64,000 nucleotides of DNA from Sphingomonas lacunae (GTDB lineage Bacteria > Pseudomonadota > Alphaproteobacteria > Sphingomonadales > Sphingomonadaceae), in the NCBI RefSeq assembly GCF_012979535.1, contig NZ_CP053015.1, forward strand, positions 2,232,001 to 2,296,000, given 5' to 3'. Positions 54,755 to 63,917 of the stretch are shown here, piece after piece. The notes under the pieces were generated by a model. That model saw nothing but the letters and a program-made list of their open reading frames with translations, had not been told where the DNA came from and made no database searches. Both the position numbers and the translations under genes were made by a program. Positions within the stretch are counted from its first letter, which is position 1. Each line of letters opens with the position of its first letter.

Positions 54755-55576
54755 ATGGCCGCTCAATCCGGCGTCATCACTGTCATGGAACGCGCCGCGC
54801 GCAAGGCCGGTAACAAGCTGCGCCGCGACTTCGGCGAGGTGGAGCATCTGCAGGTCAGCCGCAAGGGGCCGGCGGATTTCGTCAGTCGGGCCGATCAACA
54901 AGCCGAGCGGACGCTGTATGACGAGTTGCTCAAGGCCAGGCCCGACTGGGGCTTCCTGATGGAAGAGGGCGGCTCGATCGATGGGCAGCCGGGCAAGCCG
55001 CGCTGGGTTATCGACCCGCTTGATGGCACCAGCAACTTTCTGCACGGCATTCCGCATTTTGCCATCTCGATCGCGGTCCAGGAGCCGCGCCCGGACGGCA
55101 GCTGGGGCGATATTGTCGCGGGTCTCGTCTATCAGCCGGTGACTGACGAAAGCTATTGGGCCGAGCGCGGGCGCGGAGCCTGGCGCCACGACCAAAGGCT
55201 GCGTGTATCGGCGCGGCGGGACCTCGCCGATGCGCTGATCGCGACCGGCGTTCCCTTTTTCGGTCATGGCGACATGCCGCAATGGACCCGGATCTTCGGA
55301 GCGGTCGCGCCCGAAGTGGCTGGCATTCGGCGCTTTGGCTCCGCCAGCCTCGACCTCGCCTGGGTCGCCGCCGGGCGGTACGATGGCTATTGGGAATCCA
55401 ACCTCAAGCCGTGGGATGTTGCTGCCGGCATGTTGCTGGTCAAGGAAGCCGGAGGCTTTGTCACCGATTTCCGCGGCGGCGAGCGGGCAATGGAGCGCAG
55501 CGAGTTTCTGGCTGCCAATGATGCGTTGCATTCCAAGCTGCACAAATTGGTGGCGAGCGCACTACGCAACGTGTGA
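54755..55576 (+). CDS. suhB: Inositol monophosphatase family protein
   Basis: A Li-sensitive-type Mg phosphatase of 273 aa. It has the family residues in FLMEEGG (metal Glu), WVIDPLDGTSNFLHGIPHFA (20; metal Asp pair DPLDGT), and the final WDVAAGMLLVKEAGG with the third metal Asp. It should hydrolyse inositol-1-phosphate or a related phosphate ester, and in E. coli SuhB also aids rRNA antitermination. The start at 54755 has better spacing from GGAG than the ATG at 54749. It follows efp and precedes the nuo promoter region. Confidence 0.9.
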   Translation: MAAQSGVITVMERAARKAGNKLRRDFGEVEHLQVSRKGPADFVSRADQQAERTLYDELLKARPDWGFLMEEGGSIDGQPGKPRWVIDPLDGTSNFLHGIPHFAISIAVQEPRPDGSWGDIVAGLVYQPVTDESYWAERGRGAWRHDQRLRVSARRDLADALIATGVPFFGHGDMPQWTRIFGAVAPEVAGIRRFGSASLDLAWVAAGRYDGYWESNLKPWDVAAGMLLVKEAGGFVTDFRGGERAMERSEFLAANDALHSKLHKLVASALRNV

Positions 55577-55746
55577 TGCATAGATGACGTTACGGCATTG
55601 GTGGATTGCGCCAGCGCTGACGAATATGTGGCAATGCAGCGCAAAAAGCCGGTCTGACAGCCTTGCGATGGCACCGCTGCTGGCCTAGAAGCGCGCCAAA
55701 TCGGGGGTGGCATCCGCGACTCCCCAACAGCCGAGCGAGCTCCCAC

Positions 55747-56121
55747 GTGGTCGATCTGTCCCAATATGTGCCGATCCTGCTGTTCCTGTTTGTCGCAGTC
55801 GGATTGTCGTCGCTGTTCGTGTTTCTTCCGATGGGGGTTGCGCGCCTGACCGGGGCGCACAAGCCCGATGTAGAGAAGCTGAGCGAATATGAGTGCGGCT
55901 TTCCTGCATTTGAAGACAGTCGCGGCCAGTTTGACGTGCGGTTCTACCTCGTCGCCATCCTCTTCATCATCTTTGACCTGGAAGCTGCTTTCCTGTTCCC
56001 TTGGGCTGTCAGCCTTGAGGAAATCGGCTGGACCGGCTGGTTTACAATGATGATCTTCCTCGGCGAACTCGCGCTGGGCCTCGTCTATGCGTGGAAGAAG
56101 GGGGCTCTGGATTGGGAATGA
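55747..56121 (+). CDS. nuoA: NADH-quinone oxidoreductase subunit A
   Basis: NuoA is a small membrane subunit of complex I near the quinone site. The 124-aa product has three hydrophobic segments and the family loop [26 protein letters not shown], seen as YECGFPAF and FDVRFYLVA, and [11 protein letters not shown]. The frame is open upstream, but a GTG at 55747 gives the normal N-terminus [12 protein letters not shown]. The 170-base gap before it is the likely nuo promoter. It overlaps nuoB by 4 bases. Confidence 0.94.
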   Translation: MVDLSQYVPILLFLFVAVGLSSLFVFLPMGVARLTGAHKPDVEKLSEYECGFPAFEDSRGQFDVRFYLVAILFIIFDLEAAFLFPWAVSLEEIGWTGWFTMMIFLGELALGLVYAWKKGALDWE

Positions 56122-56678
56122 GCAACGTGCCGAACATCATCCTTCCCGAAGGTGCCCAAATGCCCGCAGCAGGCACAGGGCCGGACCCCAAATTCTTTGC
56201 CGACCTTTCGGCTGAGGTGGATGACAAGGGGTTCCTTGTCACTTCGACCGAAGACCTGTTCAACTGGGCGCGCACCGGCTCGCTGTGGTGGATGACCTTC
56301 GGCCTCGCATGCTGTGCGGTCGAGATGATCCATGTGAACATGCCGCGGTACGACATGGAACGTTTTGGCGTTGCCCCGCGCGCTTCGCCGCGTCAGTCGG
56401 ACGTGATGATTGTGGCTGGCACCTTGTGTAACAAGATGGCGCCGGCGCTGCGCAAGGTTTATGACCAGATGTCTGAACCGAAATACGTCATCTCGATGGG
56501 CAGTTGCGCCAATGGCGGGGGCTATTACCATTATAGCTACAGCGTGGTTCGCGGTTGTGACCGGATCGTGCCTGTGGACATCTATGTGCCCGGCTGTCCG
56601 CCTACCGCCGAAGCGCTGCTCTATGGCGTGATGCAGTTGCAGCGGAAGATCCGCCGTACCGGCACGGTGGAGCGTTGA
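56118..56678 (+). CDS. nuoB: NADH-quinone oxidoreductase subunit B
   Basis: NuoB carries the terminal 4Fe-4S cluster N2. The 186-aa product has the ligands in [12 protein letters not shown] (Cys pair), [12 protein letters not shown] and [13 protein letters not shown]. The N-terminal 35 residues are a variable polar lead. The ATGA overlap with nuoA and the 2-base gap to nuoC fit one operon. Confidence 0.96.
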   Translation: MSNVPNIILPEGAQMPAAGTGPDPKFFADLSAEVDDKGFLVTSTEDLFNWARTGSLWWMTFGLACCAVEMIHVNMPRYDMERFGVAPRASPRQSDVMIVAGTLCNKMAPALRKVYDQMSEPKYVISMGSCANGGGYYHYSYSVVRGCDRIVPVDIYVPGCPPTAEALLYGVMQLQRKIRRTGTVER

Positions 56679-56680
56679 GC

Positions 56681-57463
56681 ATGGCGAGTCCGGCACCTCT
56701 TATCACGGGCAACGAAGGCGTGATCGACGCGGTCAAGGCGGCGATCGGAACTGCTTTCGTCGATGGTTTCGACAAGGTTGGTGAAGTCAGCATCACGGTC
56801 GTGCGCGAGAGCGTGGCGGATGTGCTGACGAAGCTGCGCGATGATTTTGCCTATCAGCAGTTGATGGAAATTGCCGGCGTTGACTATCCTGATCGGGCCG
56901 AGCGATTTGATGTCTGCTACCATCTGCTTAGCGTGACCAAAAACCACCGCCTGCGCATCCGCGTTACGACTGATGAGGCAACGCCGGTGCCGACTGTGAC
57001 GGCTGTTTACCCCTCCGCCGGCTGGCTCGAACGCGAAGTGTTCGACATGTATGGCGTGGTTTTCGCCGGACATCCTGATTTGCGCCGGATCCTGACGGAC
57101 TATGGCTTTGCCGGACATCCATTCCGCAAAGACTTCCCGCTGACCGGCTATGTCGAGTTGCGCTATTCGGAAGCTGAAAAGCGGGTCGTCTATGAACCGG
57201 TTGAACTGGCTCAGGATTTCCGCAGCTTTGACTTCATGAGTCCTTGGGAAGGCGCACATTATGTGCTGCCGGGTGATGAGAAGGCTCCGCCGCCTGCGCC
57301 TGCTGCTTCGGCACCTCCTCCGCCACCGCCTGCCCCTTCCAAGCCCGACGCGGAAGCGCCCAAGGTCCGCAAGCCTCGCGCCGCCAAGGCATCACCCGAG
57401 CCAGCGGCCGCGTCGCCTGCCAAAAAGCCACGCGCCCCGCGCAAGCCGAAGACGGAGGGCTAA
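56681..57463 (+). CDS. nuoC: NADH-quinone oxidoreductase subunit C with a C-terminal Pro/Ala/Lys tail
   Basis: NuoC is a peripheral-arm subunit. The core has LMEIAGVDYPDR, TAVYPSAGWLEREVFDMYGV (20), FAGHPDLRRILTDYGFAGHP and FPLTGYVELRYSE. After about residue 200 the protein goes on for about 60 residues of Pro, Ala, Lys and Ser (PPPAPAASAPPPPPPAPSKP) with basic ends (KKPRAPRKPKTEG). The usual protein of about 200 aa lacks this tail, which is likely disordered. The ATG at 56681 follows GGAG; a TTG at 56675 overlaps nuoB. Confidence 0.93.
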   Translation: MASPAPLITGNEGVIDAVKAAIGTAFVDGFDKVGEVSITVVRESVADVLTKLRDDFAYQQLMEIAGVDYPDRAERFDVCYHLLSVTKNHRLRIRVTTDEATPVPTVTAVYPSAGWLEREVFDMYGVVFAGHPDLRRILTDYGFAGHPFRKDFPLTGYVELRYSEAEKRVVYEPVELAQDFRSFDFMSPWEGAHYVLPGDEKAPPPAPAASAPPPPPPAPSKPDAEAPKVRKPRAAKASPEPAAASPAKKPRAPRKPKTEG

Positions 57464-57466
57464 GCC

Positions 57467-58717
57467 ATGGCTGAGACCTATGAAGTCGAAATTCCTACCG
57501 GTTACGCGGAACTGACGCCCGATACGGCGCAGACGGCAGGTGACCGCGAGATCACCAACTACACGATCAACTTTGGGCCCCAGCACCCTGCGGCGCACGG
57601 CGTGCTGCGCATGGTGATGGAGTTGGACGGCGAGATCATCGAGCGGATCGACCCGCACGTCGGCCTGTTGCATCGCGGCACCGAAAAGCTGATCGAATAC
57701 AAAACCTATCTGCAGGCGCTGCCCTATTTCGACCGGCTCGACTATTGTTCGCCGCTTGGCATGGAGCACAGCTATGTGCTGGCGGTCGAGAAGCTGCTCG
57801 ACCTCGAAGTGCCGCTGCGCGGGCAATATCTGCGCGTGCTGTTCGCCGAACTGACCCGCATCTGCAACCATATGCTCAACATCGGTTCGCACGTCATGGA
57901 CGTCGGCGCGATGACGCCCAACCTGTGGGTGTTCGAGCTGCGCGAGGATTGCCTCAACTTCTTTGAACGCGCATCGGGTGCGCGGATGCATTCGGCCTGG
58001 TTCCGCCCCGGCGGCGTGCATCAAGATGTGCCGCTGAAGCTGCTGACCGACATTGGCGAATGGTGCGAAACACGCCTCCCGCAGCTGTTTGGCGATGCGA
58101 TGAGCCTCGTCATCGACAACCGCATCTTCAAACAGCGCAACGTCGACATTGCGACGGTGAGTAAGGCCGATGCGCTGGCATGGGGCTTTTCCGGCCCGAT
58201 GATCCGGGGTTCCGGTATCGCCTGGGATCTGCGCAAGTCGCAGCCCTATGATGTCTATGACCGTATGGACTTCGAAATTCCGGTCGGCACGCGCGGCGAT
58301 TGCTATGATCGCTTCATGGTCCGTGTTGAGGAAGTCTATCAGTCGGCGCGCATCATCAAGCAGTGCCTGAACGAGATGCCCAACGGCCCGGTCGCCAGTC
58401 TCGATCGCAAGGTGGTGCCTCCGAAGCGTGGCGAAATGAAGATGTCGATGGAAGCGCTGATCCATCACTTCAAGCTCTACACCGAAGGCTTCCACGTTCC
58501 TGCCGGCGAAGTCTATGTGGCTACCGAAAGCCCGAAGGGCGAATTTGGCGTCTATCTGGTCAGCGACGGCAGCAACAAGCCGTATCGCTGCAAGATCCGC
58601 CCGACCGCATTCAGCCATTTGCAGGCGATGGACTTCATGTCCAAGGGCCACATGCTCGCCGACGCCACCGCCATTCTCGGCGCGATGGACATTGTGTTCG
58701 GGGAGTGTGACCGGTGA
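57467..58717 (+). CDS. nuoD: NADH-quinone oxidoreductase subunit D
   Basis: NuoD is the 49-kDa quinone-site subunit. The 416-aa product has [20 protein letters not shown] (20), then [21 protein letters not shown] in part, and [17 protein letters not shown]. It also has [18 protein letters not shown] and ends with [10 protein letters not shown]. It starts 3 bases after nuoC. Its stop overlaps the GTG of a small non-Nuo gene, which is unusual for this operon. Confidence 0.96.
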   Translation: MAETYEVEIPTGYAELTPDTAQTAGDREITNYTINFGPQHPAAHGVLRMVMELDGEIIERIDPHVGLLHRGTEKLIEYKTYLQALPYFDRLDYCSPLGMEHSYVLAVEKLLDLEVPLRGQYLRVLFAELTRICNHMLNIGSHVMDVGAMTPNLWVFELREDCLNFFERASGARMHSAWFRPGGVHQDVPLKLLTDIGEWCETRLPQLFGDAMSLVIDNRIFKQRNVDIATVSKADALAWGFSGPMIRGSGIAWDLRKSQPYDVYDRMDFEIPVGTRGDCYDRFMVRVEEVYQSARIIKQCLNEMPNGPVASLDRKVVPPKRGEMKMSMEALIHHFKLYTEGFHVPAGEVYVATESPKGEFGVYLVSDGSNKPYRCKIRPTAFSHLQAMDFMSKGHMLADATAILGAMDIVFGECDR

Positions 58718-58896
58718 TCCTGCGCGAGGTCCTGATCCTGTTGGTCGTGCTGGCGGGCTTTGCCTCGGCTGTGGCCGCCTATCTGCTCGCGTTTCATGGT
58801 GAAGTGTCGTTCAAGGAAGTCGGCTCGACCAGCTTCGCCGGTCTGATCGGCGTCTATGTCGGACGCTGGTTGCAGAAGGGGCTCGCCCGTGGCTGA
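58714..58896 (+). CDS. Small single-span membrane protein in the nuo operon
   Basis: The 60-aa frame starts with a GTG that overlaps the nuoD stop (GTGA). It has one hydrophobic stretch ([20 protein letters not shown], 20) and a C-terminal part with [20 protein letters not shown]. It overlaps the NTF2-like gene by 8 bases. Tight coupling on both sides and its place between nuoD and nuoE argue that it is real. The function is unknown; it could be an accessory or assembly factor of complex I, or a passenger. Confidence 0.6.
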   Translation: MILREVLILLVVLAGFASAVAAYLLAFHGEVSFKEVGSTSFAGLIGVYVGRWLQKGLARG

Positions 58897-59224
58897 TCGT
58901 CTCGCCATAGCGACCCAAATGATCGCGCATTATAATGCCCAGGACGCCGACGCCTATGTCGCGCTGATGACCGATGATGCCGCTGAGGCGGGGTATCGGG
59001 GGGCTGTTGTGCGCGATGGCAAGGAAGGGGTTCGGTCGGGTCTCAAGGCCATGTTCGCCGAGTTTCCGGAGAACCGCGCCGAAATCCTGACCGGCTATGC
59101 ACTGGGCGAGTTTGTTGCTCTGCACGAGAAGGTGTGGCGCACGGCGGCTTCGGAGCCGTTTGAAGTGATGTCGATCTATAGTTTTGAGGGTGACAAGGTC
59201 GCCCGCGTGGAGTTTGTCCGCTGA
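58889..59224 (+). CDS. NTF2-like (SnoaL-type) protein in the nuo operon
   Basis: The 111-aa product is one NTF2-fold domain. An N-terminal helix IATQMIAHYNAQDADAYVAL (20) is followed by MTDDAA, a glycine strand, and FEVMSIYSFEGDKVARVEFV as the final strand pair. Such domains bind small hydrophobic molecules or act as isomerases. The GTG start at 58889 overlaps the upstream small gene, and the stop shares TGATG with nuoE. I cannot name a ligand. Confidence 0.75.
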   Translation: MADRLAIATQMIAHYNAQDADAYVALMTDDAAEAGYRGAVVRDGKEGVRSGLKAMFAEFPENRAEILTGYALGEFVALHEKVWRTAASEPFEVMSIYSFEGDKVARVEFVR

Positions 59225-59889
59225 TGGCTGACGTAACCCTTCCTGATGAAGCCGAAGTGCGGGCCCGCTGGGGCAATTTCGCCTGGACGGCGGAGAATGC
59301 CACGCAGGCGGAAAAGATCATTGCCCGCTATCCCGCAGGGCGCCAGCGTTCGGCGATCATGCCGCTGCTCGACCTTGCCCAGCGGCAGGTAGGGGCGGAG
59401 ACGCAGACGCAAGGCTGGCTGCCGGTGCCGGTGATCGAATATGTTGCTGCGCAGCTCGACATGCCATTCATCCGCGCGATGGAAGTCGCGACATTCTACA
59501 CAATGTACAATATGGTTCCGGTCGGCCGCTATCATGTGCAGGTGTGCGGCACGACGCCGTGCATGCTGCGCGGCAGTGATGATGTGATGCAGGCGTGCAA
59601 GAACAAGGGTCTGGTGAAGGGCAAGACGACGCCTGATGGCCTGTTCACGCTGACAGAGGTCGAGTGCATGGGCAATTGCTCGTCGGCGCCGATGGTCCAG
59701 ATCAACGACGACAATTACGAAGACCTGGATTACGACCGCACCATTGCGATCCTTGAGGCACTTGCCGAAGGCAAGCAGCCCAAAGCGGGGACGCAGGAGC
59801 CGGGCCGCCATACTGTCGAACCGCTGGGCGGGCCGACGACGCTGACCGCGATGGTTGACGGCAATCATGATTATCGGGGGGAATGGTGA
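59224..59889 (+). CDS. nuoE: NADH-quinone oxidoreductase subunit E
   Basis: NuoE is the 24-kDa subunit with a 2Fe-2S cluster (N1a). The 221-aa product has [20 protein letters not shown] (20), [21 protein letters not shown] in part, and the ligands in [10 protein letters not shown] and [11 protein letters not shown]. An extra C-terminal segment of about 45 residues follows ([20 protein letters not shown]), as in other alphaproteobacteria. It overlaps the NTF2-like gene and nuoF. Confidence 0.95.
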   Translation: MADVTLPDEAEVRARWGNFAWTAENATQAEKIIARYPAGRQRSAIMPLLDLAQRQVGAETQTQGWLPVPVIEYVAAQLDMPFIRAMEVATFYTMYNMVPVGRYHVQVCGTTPCMLRGSDDVMQACKNKGLVKGKTTPDGLFTLTEVECMGNCSSAPMVQINDDNYEDLDYDRTIAILEALAEGKQPKAGTQEPGRHTVEPLGGPTTLTAMVDGNHDYRGEW

Positions 59890-61184
59890 TGTCTCTCGCC
59901 GACAAGGACCGCATTTTCACCAACCTCTATGGCTATCAGGACTGGGGCCTGAAGGCGGCGCAAAAGCGTGGGGACTGGGACAAGACCAAGGACCTGCTGG
60001 CACGTGGCCCCGATGCGATCATCGAGGAGATCAAGGCTTCAGGCCTGCGCGGGCGTGGTGGGGCAGGGTTCCCGACCGGGCTCAAGTGGAGCTTCATGCC
60101 GAAGAACCCGACGCCTGAGCGCCCAAGCTTCCTCGTCATCAACGCCGATGAATCCGAGCCTGGCAGCTGCAAGGACCGCGAAATCATCCGCCATGATCCG
60201 CACAAGCTGATCGAGGGTGCGCTGGTTGCCGGGTTCGCGATGCGCGCGCGGGCGGCCTATATTTACATCCGCGGTGAATATATCCGCGAGGCCGAGACGC
60301 TGTTTGCCGCCGTGCAACAGGCCTATGATGCCGGACTGCTCGGCAAGAATGCTGCCAAGTCGGGCTATGACTTCGACGTGTTCGTCCACCGTGGCGCCGG
60401 TGCCTATATCTGCGGTGAAGAGACCGCGATGATCGAGAGCATCGAGGGCAAGAAGGGCCAGCCGCGCCTCAAGCCGCCGTTCCCGGCTGGTGCGGGGCTC
60501 TATGGTTGCCCGACGACGGTCAACAATGTCGAGAGTATCGCGGTTGTGCCGACGATATTGCGGCGCAGCGCGGCGTGGTTCTCCAGCTTTGGCCGCGAAG
60601 GGAACAAGGGCACCAAGCTGTTCCAGATCAGCGGCCATGTCGAAAAGCCGTGCGTGGTCGAAGAAGAAATGTCGATTCCGTTCAGCGAACTGATCGAGAA
60701 GCATTGTGGCGGCATTCGCGGCGGCAAGGACAATCTGTTGGCGGTCATCCCTGGTGGATCGTCGGTGCCGCTGGTGCCGGCCGACCAAATCTGGGACGCG
60801 CCGATGGACTTTGACGGGCTCAAGGCGGTGGGCTCGGGTCTCGGCACAGCAGCCGTCATCGTCATGGACAAGTCGACCGACATCGTCCGCGCGATCAGCC
60901 GCCTGTCCTACTTCTACAAGCATGAAAGCTGTGGCCAATGCACGCCGTGCCGCGAAGGCACTGGCTGGATGTGGCGGGTGATGGAACGTCTGCGCACCGG
61001 CGACGCGGACATCAGTGAAATTGACACCCTCTATCAGGTGACCAAACAGGTCGAAGGCCACACCATCTGTGCTCTGGGTGACGCAGCGGCTTGGCCGATC
61101 CAGGGCTTGCTCAAGCACTTCCGTCCCGAAATCGAGCGCCGCATTGTCGAACGCAGGGGCGGCATGATAGAGGCGGCGGAGTGA
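59889..61184 (+). CDS. nuoF: NADH-quinone oxidoreductase subunit F
   Basis: NuoF is the 51-kDa NADH- and FMN-binding subunit with cluster N3. The 431-aa product has [31 protein letters not shown], and [20 protein letters not shown] (20). The 4Fe-4S ligands are in [15 protein letters not shown], with the fourth Cys in [12 protein letters not shown]. The ATG at 59889 (TGATG with nuoE, GGGGGA upstream) is preferred over 59883. A non-Nuo secreted protein gene follows with a 4-base overlap. Confidence 0.96.
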   Translation: MSLADKDRIFTNLYGYQDWGLKAAQKRGDWDKTKDLLARGPDAIIEEIKASGLRGRGGAGFPTGLKWSFMPKNPTPERPSFLVINADESEPGSCKDREIIRHDPHKLIEGALVAGFAMRARAAYIYIRGEYIREAETLFAAVQQAYDAGLLGKNAAKSGYDFDVFVHRGAGAYICGEETAMIESIEGKKGQPRLKPPFPAGAGLYGCPTTVNNVESIAVVPTILRRSAAWFSSFGREGNKGTKLFQISGHVEKPCVVEEEMSIPFSELIEKHCGGIRGGKDNLLAVIPGGSSVPLVPADQIWDAPMDFDGLKAVGSGLGTAAVIVMDKSTDIVRAISRLSYFYKHESCGQCTPCREGTGWMWRVMERLRTGDADISEIDTLYQVTKQVEGHTICALGDAAAWPIQGLLKHFRPEIERRIVERRGGMIEAAE

Positions 61185-61912
61185 AGCTTGCGCTTCTCGC
61201 CTTGACCCTGCTTGCGGGGACTGCGCCTTTGGCGGCTCAGACGGTTGATCGTGCCGGAGGTACGACTGCGCCTTCGAGCATGGGCCGTTGGGGCGAGTTT
61301 CGTGATCGGCAGGAAGCGATGCGCCGGCAGGACGACCGACGCGATGTCGCACCGCGTTCAGCTCTGGCTGAAGGTGAGGCGCGGGCCTTTGTCCCGCAGC
61401 AGCAGGTGATCAATGCTTTTGCCCAATGCGCTTGGTCGCGCGTGCCGGAGCTTGTGAATACCGCACTGGCGACGACAATCGACACCGATGCCGAGCGCGA
61501 AGCGTTGCGCAGCGTTGCCCGGGTTGGCGGATGCAGTGACCGTCCCTTCATCAGTGGCCGCAGCGGTGAGTTTCGCGGCGGGCTCGCCGAAGCGGTGATC
61601 CATGGCGATGCCGCGCGCGGGGACCGCATACGGGCACTTGTCCCGGTCGCGCCGGTTCGGGTCGTGATGGGCACGGGCAGGGGCTTTGTGGCACGCTATG
61701 CGCAGTGTGTTGCCGCTGCTGATCCGGTGGGAGCGCTTGCGTTATTGTCGACAACCGTCGGTGCGCCGGCTGAAGCTGACGCTATTCGGGCAATGCCCGG
61801 AGCGATGACCGGCTGTATGCCGGAAGGCGCAGCCTATCGCGTCGATGTGCGCGACGTGCGCAATCATATTGCAGATGCATTGTTTCGAATGAGTGGGGTG
61901 GCCGGTGCCTAA
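61181..61912 (+). CDS. Secreted protein with duplicated Cys repeat, inserted between nuoF and nuoG
   Basis: The 243-aa product starts with a clear signal peptide ([19 protein letters not shown]). After an Arg/Asp-rich segment it has two similar units of about 60 residues. The first has FAQC (Cys83), then [15 protein letters not shown] and GGCSD (Cys118). The second has YAQC (Cys176), then [15 protein letters not shown] and TGCMP (Cys212). Cys spacings are 35 and 36. Each unit ends with an Ala-rich helix ([14 protein letters not shown]). Possible disulfides or a periplasmic scaffold are likely. The GTG start overlaps the nuoF stop, and the end overlaps nuoG. I do not recognise the family. It could be a periplasmic accessory protein. 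Confidence 0.7.
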   Translation: MKLALLALTLLAGTAPLAAQTVDRAGGTTAPSSMGRWGEFRDRQEAMRRQDDRRDVAPRSALAEGEARAFVPQQQVINAFAQCAWSRVPELVNTALATTIDTDAEREALRSVARVGGCSDRPFISGRSGEFRGGLAEAVIHGDAARGDRIRALVPVAPVRVVMGTGRGFVARYAQCVAAADPVGALALLSTTVGAPAEADAIRAMPGAMTGCMPEGAAYRVDVRDVRNHIADALFRMSGVAGA

Positions 61913-63917
61913 AGTCACAGTCGACGGCATTGAAGTGGAAGTCCCCGCCGGAGCAACCGTGCTCCAGGCGTGCGAGGCCGCGGGCAAGGAAATCCCGCGC
62001 TTCTGCTATCATGAGCGTCTGTCCATTGCTGGCAATTGCCGCATGTGCCTTGTCGAAGTGTCGCCGGGGCCGCCCAAGCCGCAGGCCAGTTGCGCGCTGC
62101 CGGCCGCCGATAATCAGGTGATCCGCACCGATACGCCGATGGTTCGCCATGCACGCGAAGGCGTGATGGAATTTCTGCTTATAAACCATCCGCTCGATTG
62201 CCCGATCTGTGACCAAGGCGGCGAATGCGACCTGCAGGATCAGTCGGTGGCCTATGGCAAGGGCCACAGCCGCTATGATGAGAACAAGCGGGCGGTGACC
62301 GAAAAATATATGGGCCCCATCGTCAAAACGGTGATGACGCGTTGCATCCACTGTACCCGCTGTGTTCGCTTCTCAGAGGAAGTCGCCGGGGTGGAGAGCA
62401 TCGGCGCGCTCTATCGCGGTGAGAATATGCAGATCACTTCCTATCTTGAGCAGGCGGTGAACAGCGAGCTTTCAGGCAATGTCGTAGATTTGTGCCCGGT
62501 CGGCGCGCTGACTGCCAAGCCCTATGCGTTCGAGGCGCGTCCTTGGGAGTTGACCAAGACGCCGGGCGTTGACGTGATGGATGCCGTTGGCACCAACATC
62601 CGTATCGATGCCCGCGGGCGGCAGGTGCTGCGTGTGTTGCCGCGCATCAATGATGACGTGAATGAAGAGTGGGCGCACGACAAGACCCGCCATCATATTG
62701 ACGGCTTGATGAACCGGCGGCTCGACCAACCGTGGGTCCGCAAGGATGGCAAGCTGGTCGCTGCAAGCTGGGGCGAAGCGTTCGAAGCGATCAAGGCGAC
62801 CAATCCCGACGGTTCGGTCGCCGCTATTGCCGGCGATCTGGTCGATTGCGAGACGATGTTTGCGGCGAAGGCGCTGGTCAAGGCGCTGGGATCCGATCTG
62901 CTCGAAGGGCGTCAGACCGGGCTGTCTTATGATGTCTCTTCGCTGTCGGCGGTGAATTTCAACACGACCATTTCCCGGGCCGAAGAGGCCGATGTCATCC
63001 TGCTAATCGGCACCAACCTGCGCTGGGAAGCGCCGCTGATCAACACCCGCATCCGCAAGGCGGTTTGGCGCAAGGGCGCGAAGGTGTTCGCCATCGGGCC
63101 GCAGGTTGACCTTACCTACAAGACCGAATGGTTGGGCGACGATGCGGCGCTGATCGCCAAGCTGCCCAAGGCAGTGACAGAGGCCTTCGCCAAGGCTGAT
63201 AGGCCGATGGTGATCATGGGTGGCGGCGCGCTGGGTGTGCCGGGCGCGCATGGTGCCGCGCTGGCGCTGGTGGAGACGCTGGGCCTCGTCAAGGATGGCT
63301 GGAACGGGTTCAACGCGGTGCATATGGCGGCCAGCCGCATGGGCGGTCTGATGCTGGGCTATGCGCAACAGGGCGGCATTGCCGATGTTGTGGCTGCTGC
63401 CCCGCGCGTGACCTTCTTCCTCGGCGCGGACGAGGTCGATTTCACCAAGTTTGACAAGAGCCTGAAGGTATTTGTCGGCCATCACGGCGACAAGGGCGCC
63501 CATGCCGCCGACATCATCCTGCCGGCCGCGGCTTGGCCGGAAAAGCCGGGAACCTTCGTCAACACCGAGGGCAGGGTGCAGATGGCCGAGCGCGCCACAT
63601 TCCCTCCGGGTGATGCCCGCGAAGACTGGACGATCTTCCGCGCCCTTGCCGATGTACTGGGCGTGAGCGTCGGTTTTGACAGCTATGACCAGTTGCGAGC
63701 GGCGATGGTTGCTGCGGTGCCCGCATTGGGCGTCGAGGGTGTGATAGCCGACTATGGCTGGTCGGTGCCGTCGCTCGCCGCCAAGCCGACGGGCCCGATC
63801 CCGTCGCCGATCAAGGACTTTTACCTGACCAATGCCATCGCGCGCGCGAGCGAGACGATGCAGCGTTGCTCGGCAGAACTGCTCCATGGTGAGAGCTTTG
63901 CGGAGGCCGCAGAATGA
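61905..63917 (+). CDS. nuoG: NADH-quinone oxidoreductase subunit G
   Basis: NuoG is the large iron-sulfur subunit of the peripheral arm. The 670-aa product has the 2Fe-2S cysteines at 34, 45, 48 and 63 (RFCYHE, NCRMC, QASCALP). HPLDCPICDQGGECDLQD follows, and 4Fe-4S ligands lie in RCIHCTRCVRF and VVDLCPVGALTAKPY. A molybdopterin-like domain lacking cofactor residues follows. The GTG at 61905 gives the usual [12 protein letters not shown] start and has GGGG upstream; the GTG at 61893 is an alternative. It overlaps the preceding secreted-protein gene and nuoH. Confidence 0.95.
   Translation: MPKVTVDGIEVEVPAGATVLQACEAAGKEIPRFCYHERLSIAGNCRMCLVEVSPGPPKPQASCALPAADNQVIRTDTPMVRHAREGVMEFLLINHPLDCPICDQGGECDLQDQSVAYGKGHSRYDENKRAVTEKYMGPIVKTVMTRCIHCTRCVRFSEEVAGVESIGALYRGENMQITSYLEQAVNSELSGNVVDLCPVGALTAKPYAFEARPWELTKTPGVDVMDAVGTNIRIDARGRQVLRVLPRINDDVNEEWAHDKTRHHIDGLMNRRLDQPWVRKDGKLVAASWGEAFEAIKATNPDGSVAAIAGDLVDCETMFAAKALVKALGSDLLEGRQTGLSYDVSSLSAVNFNTTISRAEEADVILLIGTNLRWEAPLINTRIRKAVWRKGAKVFAIGPQVDLTYKTEWLGDDAALIAKLPKAVTEAFAKADRPMVIMGGGALGVPGAHGAALALVETLGLVKDGWNGFNAVHMAASRMGGLMLGYAQQGGIADVVAAAPRVTFFLGADEVDFTKFDKSLKVFVGHHGDKGAHAADIILPAAAWPEKPGTFVNTEGRVQMAERATFPPGDAREDWTIFRALADVLGVSVGFDSYDQLRAAMVAAVPALGVEGVIADYGWSVPSLAAKPTGPIPSPIKDFYLTNAIARASETMQRCSAELLHGESFAEAAE

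Noticed and set aside
53072..55543. An 823-codon open frame on the minus strand across fda, thiE, efp and suhB
   Set aside because: It runs opposite to four well-recognised genes, has a shadow-like composition with no domain, and long antisense frames are expected in GC-rich coding DNA.
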